Below are positions 57,160-59,057 of a stretch of DNA of 59,057 nucleotides, piece after piece (the stretch's first letter is position 1; every line of letters starts with the position of its first letter). Position numbers and translations under genes: made by a program. Source of the DNA: a virus. Location of the stretch: positions 1 to 59,057 of IMG/VR virus record IMGVR_UViG_3300031539_000031; one strand, 5' to 3'. A model generated the notes under the pieces. It was not told where the DNA came from and did not search any database. It saw nothing but the letters and a program-made list of their open reading frames with translations.

Positions 57160-57308
57160 GTTAGACCTCCTGTTAATTAGTGGTGGGGGCTGGTTTATCT
57201 AGTCCATTTAACAGTATCCTCTAGAATCACGGCTAGTTCCCGCACCATAACTGTACCCCCACCTGCCAGCCAGTAGACAGTAGGAACTGGTCTCAAAGGA
57301 CTATACTA

Positions 57309-57542
57309 CTACTCTTTTACCCCTGCCCTTTCCTCTTTTTCCGAGTTCTTATTAAGTTCTTGTATTCCAACAAGAACGGGTGGCTGGCTACCAGCCCCTT
57401 GCCGAAGCACTCTATTAGAAGTACCATAGGTAGGTGGCTGGCCTTGCTGGCTCATTCTGTCCGTGAATGGTATTCTATCCGTTCCCAGCTTTCGCTGTCG
57501 GGCGTCCCCAGTCCGGCAAGTGCTCTCCAGCAAGATATTCAG
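57309..57542 (-). CDS. Hypothetical protein, about 77 aa, CTG or TTG start
   Basis: AAAGGAG lies six bases before a CTG at 57542; a TTG at 57533 is in the same frame. Sequence is Gly/Gln/Pro-rich (SQQGQPPTYGTSNRVLRQ) with an acidic C-terminus. Position between an SSB-like candidate and helical protein suggests DNA metabolism. Between 57160 and 57308 I see only a 33-codon unproven frame. Confidence 0.4.
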   Translation of the reverse strand: MNILLESTCRTGDARQRKLGTDRIPFTDRMSQQGQPPTYGTSNRVLRQGAGSQPPVLVGIQELNKNSEKEERAGVKE

Positions 57543-57555
57543 TTGTACTCCTTTC

Positions 57556-58023
57556 TTAGTTTAATCCTGTAGTATGCTTTATGCGGTTTTTATACCACTC
57601 AACTAATTGCTTGGCAGTTTCCGCTCCAAATATTGTGCTTAATTTTTCCGCCCTTATCATATCCCCGATTTCTTTTGTCGTCATTCCTACTTCCTGACCA
57701 GAGGGTTTAAGAACTTCCTCCCGTGCCTTTATAAATTCGGCTTTAACTTCTGGGTCAAGCTCTGCTGTAGGTGGTGCTACTGGTGGTTTGATAAGGGCTT
57801 CTTTAACAGGCACAGCATTGTAGATATATTCCCGGTTGTATGCGACTGCAAAGTTTAATTGTAGAACTGCGCCGTCCTGCACTACGTCAAAGTATTGGAC
57901 ACGCTTATTACTTATCTTGTACTCAGTACCATTTTCGTCATTAAAAAGTAAATCCCCATAAGTATTGTCATGTTTATTGTGGACTGTTATTACCGCTTGT
58001 CTAGTTATCTGTTTCTCTACCAT
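57556..58023 (-). CDS. Hypothetical protein with OB-like N-terminus, 155 aa
   Basis: AAAGGAGGACAAAT precedes ATG. Beta-rich N-terminus (QAVITVHNKHDNTYGDLLFN, VVQDGAVLQLNFAVAYN), Pro-rich linker (KPPVAPPTAELD) and helical C-terminus. Could be a single-strand DNA-binding or annealing accessory; not a recognised family. Confidence 0.55.
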   Translation of the reverse strand: MVEKQITRQAVITVHNKHDNTYGDLLFNDENGTEYKISNKRVQYFDVVQDGAVLQLNFAVAYNREYIYNAVPVKEALIKPPVAPPTAELDPEVKAEFIKAREEVLKPSGQEVGMTTKEIGDMIRAEKLSTIFGAETAKQLVEWYKNRIKHTTGLN

Positions 58024-58252
58024 ATTTGTCCTCCTTTAGTGCTCTTTTCTTTTGACACTCATTTATATAATCGCACCTTGCCTTTGTGTATAAATCTGTA
58101 TCAAGTGGTATAAACCTTCCTAGACCAATAACATCAATTTCTAAAGTTATTTTTGGTCTATCTCTTAGATATTCAAAAGCACATTTTTCTATCACTGTCT
58201 CTGGTTCAATCTCGAAATAGTAATTATCCTGATAGTGTAATCCTACTTTCAT
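58001..58252 (-). CDS. Hypothetical protein, 83 aa
   Basis: I choose ATG 58252, eight bases after GGAG. Begins MKVGLHYQDNYYFEIEPE and has EIDVIGLGRFIPLD; C-terminus has CDYINECQKKRALKED. Overlaps neighbours on both sides. Function unknown. Confidence 0.6.
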   Translation of the reverse strand: MKVGLHYQDNYYFEIEPETVIEKCAFEYLRDRPKITLEIDVIGLGRFIPLDTDLYTKARCDYINECQKKRALKEDKYGRETDN

Positions 58253-58406
58253 CTTCCCACTCCTTTTTGATTTCTTCCCATACTTCACATTCACCTGACC
58301 TTAACAGGCATGGTTTAATTCTTCCTGAAGGGCGTTCCGTCAACTCGCAGTAATCCCACCATTCATCCTCAGATATCCGTTTACTTTTAATGTGAGGGCA
58401 TTTCAT
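58224..58406 (-). CDS. Cys-containing hypothetical protein, 60 aa
   Basis: MKCPHIKSKRISEDEWWDYC and LLRSGECEVWEEIKKEW. Overlaps the upstream stop by four bases (ATGA). Possible metal-binding protein. Confidence 0.6.
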   Translation of the reverse strand: MKCPHIKSKRISEDEWWDYCELTERPSGRIKPCLLRSGECEVWEEIKKEWEDESRITLSG

Positions 58407-58627
58407 TCTTTTCCCTCCCTTTTGGTTACTCCTATATCCTTGATGGCTTGTATTTGACCTTCATTCAATACTTTATTTACACCAGCGAATCTCCTGTCCA
58501 TTGTATTATCTTTGACCTTGTAATCACAATATTTACAGTGTTTTATTGACCATCCATAACCCATATAATTTGGCTCAAACGATTCAATCTCATCTAAGGT
58601 ATTCTGTTTACAATTAGGGCATTTCAT
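58403..58627 (-). CDS. Zinc-ribbon protein, 74 aa, own promoter
   Basis: MKCPNCKQNTLDE and HCKYCDYKV make a ribbon; C-terminal helix. The ATG is six bases from a TAGAAT -10 box and lacks a ribosome site, so its mRNA is probably leaderless. First gene of a leftward subunit. Confidence 0.7.
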   Translation of the reverse strand: MKCPNCKQNTLDEIESFEPNYMGYGWSIKHCKYCDYKVKDNTMDRRFAGVNKVLNEGQIQAIKDIGVTKREGKE

Positions 58628-58633
58628 ATCTTT

Positions 58634-58662
58634 ATTCTAACCTCTTTTCTTTACAGTGTCAA
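58634..58662 (-). promoter_or_regulatory. Consensus leftward promoter
   Basis: TTGACA (58657-58662), 17 bases, TAGAAT (58634-58639), then AAAGAT and the ATG. The -10-to-ATG sequence AATAAAGATATGAA is shared with the rightward promoter at 4558. Confidence 0.8.
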
Positions 58663-58667
58663 GTAAC

Positions 58668-59057
58668 TCAGGGTATGTTGATGTTGCCGATTACTTCCCT
58701 TCCGCTACAGTAATCACTGGTCAAGGGATACTTGTCCCCGTTCTCCAACCCATTGATGTTTTGGAAGTAAAACCCCGCTTCACTCCAGATTACTACCCAA
58801 TCTGCATAAGAGTATCTGCGGAGAATATCCCCTTCGTAAATCTCAATGCCGTTCTTATCCTTGAGACCTGTGTATTCACCTAGTGTATTAATATCGAGTA
58901 AGCCTTTCCTGATAAAACCCCAAAATTCCGCGAAGGCATATTCCATTTCATATTTATCAAAATTAGCATCTTTAACTCTGGAATAACGAATATTTGATGC
59001 TCCGTACCACCATCTACCTGTTTTAATGTGCCTTGCTCTGAATTTAATCTCTCTCAT
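58668..59057 (-). CDS. YopX family phage protein, 129 aa
   Basis: MREIKFRARHIKTGRWWYG, LGEYTGLKDKNGIEIYEGDI and a later VVIWSEAGFYF are YopX hallmarks. The start ATG is at the last base of the window; its ribosome site (AAAGGAGGAAGC) is at 128-139 when the circle is closed. Role unknown in the family. Confidence 0.88.
   Translation of the reverse strand: MREIKFRARHIKTGRWWYGASNIRYSRVKDANFDKYEMEYAFAEFWGFIRKGLLDINTLGEYTGLKDKNGIEIYEGDILRRYSYADWVVIWSEAGFYFQNINGLENGDKYPLTSDYCSGREVIGNINIP
58931..59057. repeat. Terminal direct repeat, right copy
   Basis: Identical to bases 1-127. Supports a closed circular or circularly permuted genome of about 58,930 bp. Confidence 0.95.

Noticed and set aside
57160-57308. 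33-codon minus-strand frame from a TTG
   Set aside because: No ribosome site and no coupling to neighbours; left unannotated.

Overview
This window is an essentially complete circular genome of a tailed double-stranded DNA phage, probably long-tailed and non-contractile. Bases 1-127 are repeated exactly at 58931-59057, so the contig closes on itself and the unique length is about 58,930 bp. The phage identity rests on terminase subunits, a portal-MuF fusion, an HK97-type prohead protease and capsid protein, head-tail connectors, tail-tube proteins, a gpG/gpGT -1 frameshift site, a TP901-like tape measure and tail proteins. No sheath, integrase, repressor or DNA polymerase was recognised. Shine-Dalgarno sequences and TTGACA/TATAAT promoters point to a bacterial host, but nothing fixes the host taxon.

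Layout. (1) Minus-strand early block: starts at a promoter near 4.5 kb, runs leftward to base 1 and, because the genome is circular, continues from 59.06 kb down to 47.5 kb. It is packed with small overlapping genes, many only 28-59 codons, plus a RecA/DnaB-like ATPase beside an iteron-like repeat (possible origin), NinG, an MT-A70 methyltransferase, a metallophosphoesterase, a HAD nucleotidase, a radical-SAM-like DUF5131 protein, ASCH-like proteins, YopX and a lysis/membrane group. (2) Plus-strand block 4.57-24.25 kb: a consensus promoter, a small-terminase-like gene, then about 17.5 kb of accessory genes before the large terminase. (3) 24.2-26.4 kb: two minus-strand genes, a terminator, tRNA-Leu(UAA), a large structured RNA candidate and a divergent promoter region. 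(4) Plus-strand virion block 26.4-47.5 kb, interrupted by minus-strand singletons at 36.0-36.2, 39.26-39.74 and 39.8-40.4 kb.

The accessory block (9.07-22.8 kb) looks like a glycan cassette. It has two NeuB-type nonulosonate synthases with SAF domains, an SpsF-type nucleotidyltransferase, a CMP-sialate-synthetase-like enzyme, an RmlB-like dehydratase/epimerase, an SDR, a GT2 glycosyltransferase, a possible GT-B-like transferase, a polysaccharide-deacetylase-like protein, a sugar O-methyltransferase fused to a nucleotidyltransferase domain, and a second nucleotidyltransferase. Aminotransferase, acetyltransferase and hydrolysing epimerase steps are absent, so host precursors would be needed. 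Inside the capsid operon is a protein combining a DUF115/MAF-like N-terminus with a GT2 domain. Together these suggest, as inference, that the phage makes or transfers sialic-acid-like sugars onto its virion or the host surface.

Two other themes recur. Several singleton genes have their own promoter with only 6-7 bases between the -10 box and the ATG, implying leaderless mRNAs. Homing-type HNH and zinc-ribbon genes have entered the genome repeatedly, leaving remnants.
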